DNA of 64,000 bases, from contig JADKGW010000001.1 of assembly GCA_016722075.1 (NCBI GenBank), forward strand, positions 2,418,001-2,482,000, read 5' to 3'. Below the pieces are notes generated by a model. It saw nothing but the letters and a program-made list of their open reading frames with translations, did not search any database and was not told the DNA's origin. Numbering within the stretch: the first letter of the stretch is position 1; each line of letters starts with the position of its first letter. Of the stretch, positions 34,040 through 41,898 are shown one piece after another. Both the position numbers and the translations under genes were made by a program. This stretch comes from Candidatus Kouleothrix ribensis. Lineage in GTDB: Bacteria; Chloroflexota; Chloroflexia; Chloroflexales; Roseiflexaceae.

Positions 34040-35545
34040 CTAGGCAGCCTGCCCGCCATGCGCACGAAGACGCTTCACTTTGCGCAGCCGCATCGCCCAC
34101 AGGCCGATCAGCAGCCCAGGCCCGCCGACCTGCGCCGCATACCCAACCAGGTCGCCAATCTGCGGGTAGAGCGTTGGGGTCGCGCCGATCGGCACATTGA
34201 TGCTGCGAACGGCGCCGAGCTCGCCCGCGTTCGGCTCGGCAAACGAGTCGACACGGTCGAGCACCCGGCCGTACGCATCCGTCGCCACCGACACGCCCAT
34301 GCCAGTCTGGCGGTAGATCGACAGGCCGTTCTCGACCGCGCGGAACACGGCCATGCCGGCGTGAATATCCTTTACCGCCTGCCAATCGTTCGACGGCACG
34401 AACAGCACATCCACCTGCTGCCGGCCGGCCTGCCGCACGATATTCGGAAAGTCGGCATCCCAGCAGATGATCGCGCTCAGCCGGCCATACGGCGTATCTA
34501 CTGCCTGGAGTATGCCATTGCCCTTGACCGACCCTTCGAACTGGTTGCCGCCATACTTGACATGCTCAAGCACGGTCGCCCCGCTCGGGTCGATGATCCG
34601 CACCACATTCTCGGGCGTGCCGTCGCCGAACGCCACGGTTGGCAGGACGATATAGATCTGCTCGGCCCTGGCAAGCACGGCGGCCTCGGCCAGCAGGCGC
34701 TGCACCTGATCGGCATAGCCGATGCCCGCGCCCTCTTGCAGCACAACGATTTTCGCGCCCTGCTGGGCCAGCGCGCGGATCTGCGCGAGCTGCCGGGCGT
34801 GCAGGCTAGCCGCCGCCTGCCTGAAGCCGGCCTGGTCGCCGGCCTGTAGCTGCCGCAGCATACCGGCTAGTGTTCCAGCGGGTAGCGAGAACCCCGCGAC
34901 CCGCGCCGCCTGCGTGGGCGCGGGCGCCAGCAGTGCTCGGCCGAGGCCCAGCGCCAGAACCAGGGCAATCGCGCCTGCGGCGGCAAGCGCCGGGCGGGTG
35001 AGCCGGAAATTGTGCTGCCAGACATGATTCACAACGCTGGCGCACCAGCCGATCACGAAGGTGATACCCCACAGCCCGGTGACCGAGGCCAGCTGCATGA
35101 TCGGCAGGAAATCGCGCTGCGAGTACGCCGCCGCGCCGAATGTGCCGTACGAGCTGCCGCTGGCGCTAAAGTAATCGACGGCAGTTGCGGCAACCGGGTA
35201 TACCAATGTCAGCCAGAACGACGCGCCGAAGCGGCGATAGTAGGCCCGGTCAACTGCGTATGGGATCAAGCCGATCGGCGTAATCGCCAGGAAGAAGCCG
35301 GCTTCGGCCAGCGGGTGAATCATCGAGAAAAAGGTCGCGCCGTTCCAGGAGATGATCGTAGGAACTGCCGAGGCCAGCCCGAGCACAGCACCATCGCGCC
35401 AGGGCCGATCGCTGGTGCGAAAGTAGCGGATGGCGAAGATCGGCATCAGCCAGGCTGCCAGCGCGATGTTCCAGCGCCCGCCGACGAAGAAGCCCAGCCC
35501 GCCGGCAGCTGCCAGCCATACGAGCCGCTGTTTATTGGTGGCCAT
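34040..35545 (-). CDS. apolipoprotein N-acyltransferase-like protein (Lnt/nitrilase fold)
   Basis: A 501-residue protein with several hydrophobic helices in its first 210 residues and a carbon-nitrogen hydrolase domain after that. The domain shows IVVLQEGAGIGYADQ (catalytic Glu), VKYGGNQFEGSVKG (catalytic Lys) and LSAIICWDADFPNIV (catalytic Cys), then VLFVPSNDW. A last hydrophobic segment ends in a basic tail. This is the Lnt layout, which adds a third acyl chain to lipoproteins. Sequence similarity to Lnt is limited, and many Chloroflexota lack a conventional outer membrane, so the true acyl acceptor is uncertain. Confidence 0.75.
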   Translation of the reverse strand: MATNKQRLVWLAAAGGLGFFVGGRWNIALAAWLMPIFAIRYFRTSDRPWRDGAVLGLASAVPTIISWNGATFFSMIHPLAEAGFFLAITPIGLIPYAVDRAYYRRFGASFWLTLVYPVAATAVDYFSASGSSYGTFGAAAYSQRDFLPIMQLASVTGLWGITFVIGWCASVVNHVWQHNFRLTRPALAAAGAIALVLALGLGRALLAPAPTQAARVAGFSLPAGTLAGMLRQLQAGDQAGFRQAAASLHARQLAQIRALAQQGAKIVVLQEGAGIGYADQVQRLLAEAAVLARAEQIYIVLPTVAFGDGTPENVVRIIDPSGATVLEHVKYGGNQFEGSVKGNGILQAVDTPYGRLSAIICWDADFPNIVRQAGRQQVDVLFVPSNDWQAVKDIHAGMAVFRAVENGLSIYRQTGMGVSVATDAYGRVLDRVDSFAEPNAGELGAVRSINVPIGATPTLYPQIGDLVGYAAQVGGPGLLIGLWAMRLRKVKRLRAHGGQAA

Positions 35546-35646
35546 GGTAGTCCTCCACGCTATTCAACAGATCCTAGCCTCTGTTATAGCAGCTCGCCCT
35601 TCGATTCACATCGTCCGCTTCGCACGGCCGGCTGGTGCGGATGGAC

Positions 35647-35664
35647 ATTGTCCTTCCGGACAAT
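35647..35664. promoter_or_regulatory. 7-bp inverted repeat upstream of the two-component promoter (candidate operator)
   Basis: ATTGTCC (35647-35653), TTCC, GGACAAT (35658-35664) is a perfect dyad ending 9 bases before the -35 box at 35674. Size and position fit a binding site for a dimeric NarL-type regulator such as the one encoded downstream. Confidence 0.5.
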
Positions 35665-35673
35665 ACATGGCCG

Positions 35674-35703
35674 TTGCGGCATACGCTAGAATACGGCTAT
35701 ACT
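35674..35703 (+). promoter_or_regulatory. promoter of the two-component operon
   Basis: TTGCGG (35674-35679), 18 bases, TATACT (35698-35703). The ATG of the kinase follows at 35749. Confidence 0.5.
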
Positions 35704-35748
35704 GATACATCAGAGCAGTCGTGCTGCAGATTCCGTGCAGGTGCCGCC

Positions 35749-36951
35749 ATGCAAACCAAACACCACTATATTGGTCTGCCGTTCTATATCTTTATCACGC
35801 TGCTGCTCGGTGGGTTAGGCGTCGCCGTATGCGTATCGCTCGGGCAAGCCGGCAATGTCGCACGTGCCTGGATCCTCGCCCCGCTATTCATAGCGCATAT
35901 TGGGCTGTACTGGCTGAATATCAGGCCGCAGCACCACAAGGCCTGGTGGGGCCTGTACTACACTGCTCAAACCATCCTGATAGTAACGCTGGTGGTTGTG
36001 GCATACCAGGCCCAGACGATCGAGGTCACGCTACTGGGGTCGACCATCCTCTGCCTGATTGGGGAGGCGCTGGGCTTGTGGGGCAACTCGCGCACTGCGC
36101 TGCTGCTGGGGATATTCTACTTTGGCCTTGGGCTGGCCTTGATCGCCCTGCTGTTCGATCGAGCGTCGTCCCTGCTTGTGGTGGCCAACCTGGTGATCAA
36201 CGGCGGCTTTATTGTCCTGCTGATGGTGGTGTTCAACCAGCAGCTGATCGAGCGGCAGCGCGCCACCGATCTGGCCGAATCGCTCGAAAGCGCGAATGCC
36301 AAGCTCGCGGCCTATGCCGCCAGGATCGAAACGCTGACCCTGCAGGCCGAGCGGCAGCGCATGGCCCGCGAGCTACACGATACGCTGGCGCAAGGTGTGG
36401 CCGGCCTGGTGCTACAGCTCGAGGCGCTCAAAGTGCATCTGGCGGCGAACCGCACCGCGCGCGCCGGGGCGATCGTGGAGCAGGCGCTGAGCGGCGCCCG
36501 CCGTACGCTCGCCGAGTCGCGCGCGGCGATCGACGACCTGCGCAGCACGCCGGCGAATCTTGCTGCGGCGCTTCGCGAGACGCTCGATCGCTTCACGCAG
36601 GCGACTGGCATCGCCTGCGCGGCCGAGTTTGCGGGGGAAGCCCATGCCGTCGCGCACGACACGGCCGGCTCCACGCTGCATATTCTGAGCGAGGCACTTG
36701 CCAATGTCGCGCGGCATGCCCAGGCGACTCAGGTGGCGGTCGCGTATCGCGCCTGCGCCGACCGGATCGAGCTGGAGGTGCGCGATAATGGAAGCGGCTT
36801 CGACCCGCGCCAGGAGGTTGGCGTGGGCCACTATGGCTTGCTGGGCATGCGCGAGCGCGCGCGGCTGGTGGGCGGCACGCTGGCGATCGAGTCACGCGCG
36901 CCGGGCGGCACGTGCGTGCGTTTCACAGCGCCGAGCGGGGGAGCGCAATGA
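35749..36951 (+). CDS. NarL-type sensor histidine kinase
   Basis: A 400-residue membrane kinase. Six hydrophobic helices occupy residues about 8-165. A short coiled linker leads to the HisKA_3 dimerisation motif ERQRMARELHDTLAQGVAGLVLQLEAL with the phospho-accepting His in ELHDT, followed by an HATPase domain with N-box HILSEALANVARHAQA, DNGSGF and the G-box HYGLLGMRERARLVGG. No extracytoplasmic sensor domain is apparent, so the membrane helices themselves may sense the signal. Its stop overlaps the start of the response regulator (ATGA). Confidence 0.9.
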   Translation: MQTKHHYIGLPFYIFITLLLGGLGVAVCVSLGQAGNVARAWILAPLFIAHIGLYWLNIRPQHHKAWWGLYYTAQTILIVTLVVVAYQAQTIEVTLLGSTILCLIGEALGLWGNSRTALLLGIFYFGLGLALIALLFDRASSLLVVANLVINGGFIVLLMVVFNQQLIERQRATDLAESLESANAKLAAYAARIETLTLQAERQRMARELHDTLAQGVAGLVLQLEALKVHLAANRTARAGAIVEQALSGARRTLAESRAAIDDLRSTPANLAAALRETLDRFTQATGIACAAEFAGEAHAVAHDTAGSTLHILSEALANVARHAQATQVAVAYRACADRIELEVRDNGSGFDPRQEVGVGHYGLLGMRERARLVGGTLAIESRAPGGTCVRFTAPSGGAQ

Positions 36952-37595
36952 ATCCGATCCGCGTCTTGATCACTGACGATCACCTGATCGTTCGCGAGGG
37001 GTTAAGCCTGATTCTTGAGACCGCCGAGGGCATCGAGGTGGTTGGTGAAGCTGCCGACGGTGTGGAGTGCCTACAGCGCACCGCCGCGCTCCAGCCAGAC
37101 GTCATCCTGATGGATCTGCGCATGCCGCGCATGGATGGCATTGCCGCGATCGAGCAGCTGCGCCGCGAGCACCCGACGATCGCGATCGTCATTCTGACGA
37201 CCTATAACGAAGATGCGCTGATGATGCGCGGCTTGCAGGCGGGCGCGCGCGGCTACCTGCTCAAAGATACCAGCCGCGAGCAGCTGATCGATACGATCTA
37301 CGCGGCCGCGAAAGGCGAGATGCTGCTCAGGCCCGAGCTGCTGGCCCGCGTGCTGGCGCAGCATACGGCGGCGCCGCCAGCCGGGGCGCCGGCCGAGCTG
37401 GCGCTCACCGAGCGCGAGCTGGAAGTTCTGCAGGCCGCCGCACGCGGCGAGCGCAGCAAAGAGATCGCGTACAACTTTGGTATTAGCGAGCGTACCGTCA
37501 AAGCCCACCTTGCAAGCATCTACCAGAAATTTGGCGTCGACTCGCGCGCGGCTGCGGTGGCAGTTGCGGCGCAGCGGGGTTTATTGAGGCCCTGA
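36948..37595 (+). CDS. NarL/FixJ family response regulator
   Basis: A 215-residue regulator. The receiver has the acidic pair TDDH, phospho-acceptor D56 in VILMDLRMP and lysine in YLLKDTS. The C-terminal LuxR/NarL helix-turn-helix is LTERELEVLQAAARGERSKEIAYNFGISERTVKAHLASIYQKFGV. It is translationally coupled to the kinase upstream and should be its partner. The dyad upstream of the operon is a candidate autoregulatory site. Confidence 0.95.
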   Translation: MNPIRVLITDDHLIVREGLSLILETAEGIEVVGEAADGVECLQRTAALQPDVILMDLRMPRMDGIAAIEQLRREHPTIAIVILTTYNEDALMMRGLQAGARGYLLKDTSREQLIDTIYAAAKGEMLLRPELLARVLAQHTAAPPAGAPAELALTERELEVLQAAARGERSKEIAYNFGISERTVKAHLASIYQKFGVDSRAAAVAVAAQRGLLRP

Positions 37596-37602
37596 GCGAG
37601 CG

Positions 37603-37608
37603 TATAAT
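37603..37608 (+). promoter_or_regulatory. -10 box upstream of pyrE
   Basis: TATAAT about 105 bases before the pyrE ATG. TTATTG at 37581-37586 is a weak -35 candidate with 16-base spacing. Confidence 0.4.
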
Positions 37609-37712
37609 ACCAGCCGAATGGAAGTGCGTGGTGGCGTGCTCGGCCAACCACGATTGCTGCCTGCGCCTGCGACGGCCGAGCGTCAATGGCGATCAAGACA
37701 CGAGGGTAACGA

Positions 37713-38339
37713 ATGACATACGCAACAATCGCCGCCGCGCTGCTAGGCGCCGGGGCGGTGCATCTGCGTCCCGACGACCCGTTCACGTTTGTGTCGGGGC
37801 TGCGCTCGCCGATCTACTGCGACAATCGCCTACTGATCGGCGATGTGGCGGCGCGGCGGGCGGTGGTGCCGGCGTTTGCGGCGGCCTGTGCCGGCGCCGA
37901 GGTGATCGCCGGCACGGCCACGGCCGGCATCCCCTGGGCGGCCTGGGTGGCCGAGGCGCTGGGCCTGCCGATGGCCTACGTGCGCAGTGCGGCCAAGGGC
38001 CATGGGCGTGGCCGCCAGATCGAAGGCGCGGCGGTGCAGGGCCGGCGCGTGGCGCTGATCGAGGACACGATCAGCACTGGCGAGAGTGCGCTGGCGGCGG
38101 CGGCGGCGCTGCGGGCCGAGGGCGCCGCGCTGAGCGGCTGCATGTGCATTTTCACCTGGGGCTGGCGTGCCACCGCCGATGCATTTGCGGCTGTGGAGCT
38201 GCCGCTGGTGGCGCTGGCAACCCTGCCGGCGCTGCTGGATGTAGCCGTGGCAGCGCAGACACTGAGCCATGCCCAGCGCGCGTTAGTGGAAGATTGGGTG
38301 GCCGACCCGCAGGGTTGGGCCGCGCGCCACGGCAAATAG
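37713..38339 (+). CDS. pyrE: orotate phosphoribosyltransferase
   Basis: A 208-residue PyrE, which joins orotate to PRPP to make OMP in pyrimidine synthesis. Visible are FTFVSGLRSPIYCDNRLL near the N-terminus, AGTATAGIPWAAWVA, the flexible loop VRSAAKGHGRGRQIEG and the PRPP-binding motif RVALIEDTISTGESALAAA. Length is normal. GAGGGTAACGA precedes the ATG. No other pyr genes are in the window. Confidence 0.93.
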   Translation: MTYATIAAALLGAGAVHLRPDDPFTFVSGLRSPIYCDNRLLIGDVAARRAVVPAFAAACAGAEVIAGTATAGIPWAAWVAEALGLPMAYVRSAAKGHGRGRQIEGAAVQGRRVALIEDTISTGESALAAAAALRAEGAALSGCMCIFTWGWRATADAFAAVELPLVALATLPALLDVAVAAQTLSHAQRALVEDWVADPQGWAARHGK

Positions 38340-38455
38340 CCGGGCAAAAAAACGTGCGGGCGGCTTCACCACTCGCACGCCCTGCGCTGCAAGCTGCCTA
38401 TAACGAGCAAGACGTTTAGCCGCGAAGCGCACAACGAACTGTAAGCCAAGCTGAA

Positions 38456-38671
38456 CTAATGCTTGGGCTGCTCGACCGGCGTGCCGCGCGGGACATTCAT
38501 GATCTCGGCCTGCTCGGTATCCGCATCGGCGTGATCGTCGTGCGCCGTATCGGCGTGATCATCGTGGCCGTGGCCGTGGTGCGCGCCATACTCGGTGATC
38601 AGGCTGGCGCGCTTGATCCGCCGGTCGTACTCGCGAAATACTGCCTGCGAGATCGAGGAAAAGAAGCCCAT
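38456..38671 (-). CDS. 71-residue histidine-rich protein
   Basis: A small protein starting MGFFSSISQAVFREYDRRIKRAS and containing a His/Asp-rich stretch (GAHHGHGHDDHADTAHDDHADAD) that could bind divalent metals such as Ni, Zn or Cu. The ATG at 38671 follows GAGGTT; an in-frame ATG 11 codons upstream lacks a ribosome site. It lies convergent with pyrE. I do not recognise a family. Metal storage or delivery is a reasonable guess from composition only. Confidence 0.55.
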   Translation of the reverse strand: MGFFSSISQAVFREYDRRIKRASLITEYGAHHGHGHDDHADTAHDDHADADTEQAEIMNVPRGTPVEQPKH

Positions 38672-38748
38672 AGTGGTCAACCTCGTTGCTGTTTGATCGT
38701 GCATCTGCCCATATTATACCGCAGCCATATCAGATTGCAACGCGCTAC

Positions 38749-38776
38749 TTTACATTACGAACAAATGTGCTATAAT
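38749..38776 (+). promoter_or_regulatory. promoter of the 303-residue unknown gene
   Basis: TTTACA (38749-38754), 16 bases, TATAAT (38771-38776), in a locally AT-rich stretch. The ATG follows at 38861 after AAAAGGAAGAG. Confidence 0.65.
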
Positions 38777-38860
38777 AGATCTGGGGGGCGATTCAAACCC
38801 CGCGCACAGTTGGAGGCAGCCGCCTCTTAGGGTAGAGTGTTTAGACGAAAAGGAAGAGTA

Positions 38861-39772
38861 ATGGACGAGGTGACTTTCACGCGTGGGCCGGCGCGGCGCC
38901 CAGCGCTGCGCGTGACCGATCCGCTGCTCCAGTGGGCCACCGGCCTCCAGACGAACGAGCGGCGGATCTACGCCGGCTGGCTGGTCGAGGCCGGTAAGCT
39001 CGACGCGCTCGACGACGCCATGGGCGCGGCCGGATTCAGCCAGGTCACGATCAAGCACGGCAGCGGCAACATGGTCACGCATTGGGCAGTCGAGACGGCC
39101 GACCTGTTTGTGATTGCCGAGGGTGTGCAATCGATCGGCGAGATGAAGCACACCGACGAGCGCTACGGCATCGCGTTCGGCTGGCGTACGCTCGAGGGCG
39201 GCCGGCAGCAGTCGGTGCTGCGCTGCCGCGTGTTCCTGCGTGAGCTGCTGGCGATCGGGTTGCACGAGCCGCTGCTGATCACCGCCAAGAGTACGCTCAC
39301 CGGCGATCTGATCGCCGCGCTCACCCGCCAGTACGATGTGCTCGATGCCGTCGACGCCTTTCGCACGCTCGGCGGGCAGCCGCCGCTCCAGCCGCCGTTC
39401 TACGCCTGTAGCATCCCGCTCGGCCCTGGCCAGGAGGTTGCGCGCGGCAGTGGCGGGCAGACCAAAGCGATCACGCCGCCAGTCGCGGTCATCCCTGCGC
39501 CGATCACCAAAGAGTATATTCGCAGCCACTGGATCAAGCGTGAATGGGCCGCGCTGATCGAAGACGGCCGCGGTGGGCCGTCGCTGATCGATCAGACGAT
39601 CGCCTGGTCGATCACCAGCTCGAAGCTGATCGGCGTAGGCGAGGAGCCGGCCAGCGCTGGCACGTTCGATGAGGAGCCAGCGGCGCAGGCCCCGCCACGG
39701 GTGGCCGCTCCGGCAGCTGCACCGCCTGCGCGCGGCAACGGCCGGCGCCAGCTCGAGGAGAGCGTGCTATAG
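38861..39772 (+). CDS. unknown 303-residue protein
   Basis: A soluble protein with no signal peptide or membrane helix. Two regions look folded: residues about 10-150 (NERRIYAGWLVEAGKLDALDDAMGAAGF ... GYGIAFGWRTLEGG-type beta/alpha pattern) and residues about 205-245 (KEYIRSHWIKREWAALIEDGRGG). A Pro/Ala-rich tail (about residues 265-303) is probably disordered. I do not recognise the family and see no catalytic motif. It is expressed from its own promoter and is followed directly by short tandem repeats. Confidence 0.65.
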   Translation: MDEVTFTRGPARRPALRVTDPLLQWATGLQTNERRIYAGWLVEAGKLDALDDAMGAAGFSQVTIKHGSGNMVTHWAVETADLFVIAEGVQSIGEMKHTDERYGIAFGWRTLEGGRQQSVLRCRVFLRELLAIGLHEPLLITAKSTLTGDLIAALTRQYDVLDAVDAFRTLGGQPPLQPPFYACSIPLGPGQEVARGSGGQTKAITPPVAVIPAPITKEYIRSHWIKREWAALIEDGRGGPSLIDQTIAWSITSSKLIGVGEEPASAGTFDEEPAAQAPPRVAAPAAAPPARGNGRRQLEESVL

Positions 39773-39780
39773 GCAGCAGG

Positions 39781-39820
39781 CAGGCGGCAGCAGGCGGCAG
39801 CAGGCGGCAGCAGGCGGCAG
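39781..39820 (+). repeat. decamer tandem repeat (CAGGCGGCAG x4)
   Basis: Four perfect head-to-tail copies of CAGGCGGCAG begin 8 bases after the stop of the unknown gene, with a partial copy either side. Confidence 0.85.
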
Positions 39821-39857
39821 CGGGTAGGCGGGGCAGCGGGCAGCAGTGATAGTGCCA

Positions 39858-40064
39858 CTGCCAACCTGCAACCCGCGCTAACCTGCCTGTGTAGATCGTG
39901 CGTCGTGCGTAGAGCGTAGGATGCAGCGATCGTGCCGCCTGCCAACCTGCAACCCCCGCTAACCTGCCTGTGTAGATCGTGCGTAGAGCGGAGGATGCAG
40001 CGATCGTGCCGCCTGCCAACCTGCAACCTGCAACCTGCCAACCTGCAACCCGCCAACCTGCAAC
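39858..40064 (+). repeat. 74-81-bp tandem repeats ending in CTGCCAAC/CTGCAAC short repeats
   Basis: CTGCCAACCTGCAACC starts repeated blocks at 39858, 39939 and 40013. The first two blocks share the body CGCTAACCTGCCTGTG, GTAGATCGTGCG and GGATGCAGCGATCGTGCC; the second lacks about 7 bases. The third collapses into consecutive CTGCAAC and CTGCCAAC units. The same short unit appears in the opposite orientation at 46128-46221. Confidence 0.8.
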
Positions 40065-40081
40065 GAACGTCGGGAACGCGG

Positions 40082-40220
40082 TACTAGCCCCAATACCGTT
40101 CAGATAACCACCAAGGCACGAAGACACCACGATGGTATAGCATCCTGAAGCCCTTGGTGACTTGGTGTCTTGGTGGTACACGTTCTTCGCGGCCGTATTT
40201 GAAAGGTATTGGTACTAGCC
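40082..40220 (+). mobile_element. 123-bp MITE-like element, copy 2, with 8-bp target duplication
   Basis: The element is 40090-40212 with perfect 8-bp terminal inverted repeats CCAATACC ... GGTATTGG. Direct repeats TACTAGCC flank it exactly (40082-40089 and 40213-40220). The right-hand duplicate contains the stop codon (reverse-strand TAG) of the MFS gene, so the insertion left the gene intact. It carries the ACCACCAAGG ... CTTGGTGGT hairpin shared with copy 1 and has no coding capacity. Confidence 0.85.
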
Positions 40221-41492
40221 CGGCAGCACACGCTGGTGCCGCAGTGGTGTGGCCAGCGCCCACAGTGCGGCGGCGGCAATCCCAACGATCGCAACGCCAA
40301 CCGTAGCGCGCAGCCCGATCAGCTCGCCCAGCGCGCCGCCGGTGAGAATGCCCAGCGCGCCGACGCCTTCGCCCAGCACATGCATGCTCGCGTTGACTCG
40401 CCCAAGCATGCGGGCAGGCGTCAACGCCTGGATCAGGCTGGTCTGGTTGATCAGCGCCAGCGTCATGGCCGCGTCGCCCAGTAGCTGTGATGCGATCAGC
40501 AATGGCAGGGCCAGGCCGGGCTGGCCACCGGCCAGCCAGATCAGCGCCGAGCAGCACGCACTGGCCACCAGCGCCGCAAGCATGGCCGGGCCAACGCCCA
40601 GCCGCCGCGTGGCTGGGCCGGCCAGGAGCGCCCCGAGTAGCGAGCCAACCCCGCCGCAGGCCACCACCAGCCCGAGTGTGGCCGTGCCCAGGCCGAGCAC
40701 ACGTATGGCGTAAAGCCCGTAGATCGCCCCGAAGAACCAGCCGAAGAAATTGCGAATAAGCGCGCTGCCGGCGAGTGCGCGCAGCAGTGGGCTGGCCCAG
40801 ATCGCCCGCAGCCCCTCGGCCAGCTCGCGCCGCACCTGTGGCTGGGCCGCGCGCGCCACCGGCGGCTCGGCGGCGCGAATGCGCGCCAGCATGCCCGCCG
40901 AAAACAGGAACGACAGCGCATCGAGCAGGAGTGTAGCCGGCCCGCTGATCAGCTGCACCAGCACGCCGCCCAGCGGTGGCCCACCGATCTCGGCCAGCGC
41001 GTCGCTGATGCCAAGCTTGCTGTTGCCCTCGACTAGCTGTTCGCGCGCGAGCAGCGTGGGCAGAAGCGCGCGGTAGGCCACATCGAAGAACACAGTCAGG
41101 CTCCCGGCCAGCACTGCCACAAGGTAGAGTTGCTCGATCCGCAGCGCGCCGAGCATGTAGGCCAGCGGGATCGATAGCAGCAGCAGCGCGCGGCCAATGT
41201 CGGCGGCGAGCATAAGCGGCCGGCGGTGCAGCCGATCCACCCACACGCCCGCGAGCAGGCCTAGCAGCAGCAGCGGCAAGCTGCCGGCTGCGCCCAGCAG
41301 GCCCATCTGGAGCGGGCTGGCGTGCAGCGCCAGGATGGCGGTGTAGGGCAGCGCCTCGCGTGTGATCGTCGACCCAAGCCGCGAGATGGTCTGGCCGGCC
41401 CACAGGTGCATGAAATCACGCTGGCGCCACAGCCCGCCCAGGCGCGCGGGCATACCCAAGGTATTTCCTGGCTCAGGGATTGGTGAGGTCAT
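40215..41492 (-). CDS. major facilitator superfamily exporter
   Basis: A 425-residue membrane transporter with about 12 hydrophobic helices. The first loop (RLGSTITREALPYTAIL) and the motif A-like GVWVDRLHRRPLMLAADIGRALLLL place it in the enterobactin-exporter-like MFS_3 group, which exports siderophores, macrolides and other drugs. A central basic loop (RAAEPPVARAAQPQVRRELAEGL) separates the two halves. The long upstream leader with terminators and a mini-ORF suggests regulated, perhaps drug-inducible, expression. Substrate unknown. Confidence 0.85.
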   Translation of the reverse strand: MTSPIPEPGNTLGMPARLGGLWRQRDFMHLWAGQTISRLGSTITREALPYTAILALHASPLQMGLLGAAGSLPLLLLGLLAGVWVDRLHRRPLMLAADIGRALLLLSIPLAYMLGALRIEQLYLVAVLAGSLTVFFDVAYRALLPTLLAREQLVEGNSKLGISDALAEIGGPPLGGVLVQLISGPATLLLDALSFLFSAGMLARIRAAEPPVARAAQPQVRRELAEGLRAIWASPLLRALAGSALIRNFFGWFFGAIYGLYAIRVLGLGTATLGLVVACGGVGSLLGALLAGPATRRLGVGPAMLAALVASACCSALIWLAGGQPGLALPLLIASQLLGDAAMTLALINQTSLIQALTPARMLGRVNASMHVLGEGVGALGILTGGALGELIGLRATVGVAIVGIAAAALWALATPLRHQRVLPG

Positions 41493-41662
41493 GAGGGTTC
41501 CTTGTATCTGATTACGCGAGCTGGGCGCTGGCCAGCATCGTTGGCAGAGTATGCCTGCGGCAGCGACGACTCGTGCGAATAATGCGGATCGCTCTGCCGA
41601 AGGCCGGACTCAGCCCACGCGGGCCAACGCGCAAGTCGTGTTACTCTGGCGAACATGCAAAA

Positions 41663-41688
41663 CGGCCACGGGCATGATCCCGTAGCCG
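41663..41688 (-). terminator. strand-specific terminator B in the MFS leader
   Basis: In the reverse-strand RNA the arms CGGCUACGGG and CCCGUGGCCG pair over 10 bp with one G-U wobble around AUCAUG, then GUUUUGC follows. On the forward strand the wobble becomes a C-A mismatch, so the structure favours reverse-strand transcripts. It lies about 170 bases upstream of the MFS start codon. Confidence 0.6.
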
Positions 41689-41704
41689 CCGCAAACAAAA
41701 CGAC

Positions 41705-41733
41705 GGCCACAGCGCGCAAACACGCCTGTGGCC
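41705..41733 (-). terminator. strand-specific terminator A in the MFS leader
   Basis: GGCCACAG and CTGTGGCC form an 8-bp stem (extendable by an inner GCG/CGC), followed on the reverse strand by GTCGTTTTGTTTGC. It precedes terminator B in the same transcript. Confidence 0.6.
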
Positions 41734-41853
41734 GCCTGCCGATACTACGCCGATCCGATCAGCCCTACGCGCCGAGCGGGTACGCTCAGCAGCGCGCTGA
41801 TCGGCAGACCGGCGCTGATTTCAGTACGGAAGTATGGGTGTGCCTGGGCGCGA

Positions 41854-41898
41854 CTACGCGACTACGCTGGCGCCCTTGATCATAAGGAGCTTGGCCAT
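41854..41898 (-). CDS. 14-codon leader ORF upstream of the MFS exporter
   Basis: ATG at 41898 opens the peptide MAKLLMIKGASVVA and stops at TAG 41854-41856. GAAAGGGGACG lies about 10 bases upstream as a ribosome site. Its last codons form one arm of an inverted repeat, GGGCGC (41846-41851) with GCGCCC (41870-41875). Such an ORF overlapping a hairpin and followed by terminators is the layout of translation-controlled attenuation. Translation is not demonstrated; an upstream in-frame ATG would give a longer ORF. Confidence 0.35.
   Translation of the reverse strand: MAKLLMIKGASVVA

Noticed and set aside
38782..38802. tRNA T-arm look-alike (GGGGCGATTCAAACCCC-like)
   Set aside because: The T-loop would read TTTGAAT on the reverse strand, lacking the invariant C56, and no other tRNA arms are present. 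It lies in the 5' leader of a protein gene.
41854..41898. tmRNA tag sequence (the peptide ends in VVA)
   Set aside because: No acceptor-stem, T-arm or CCA-like end could be found around it, and the peptide does not end in the usual ALAA-type degron. A leader ORF fits better.
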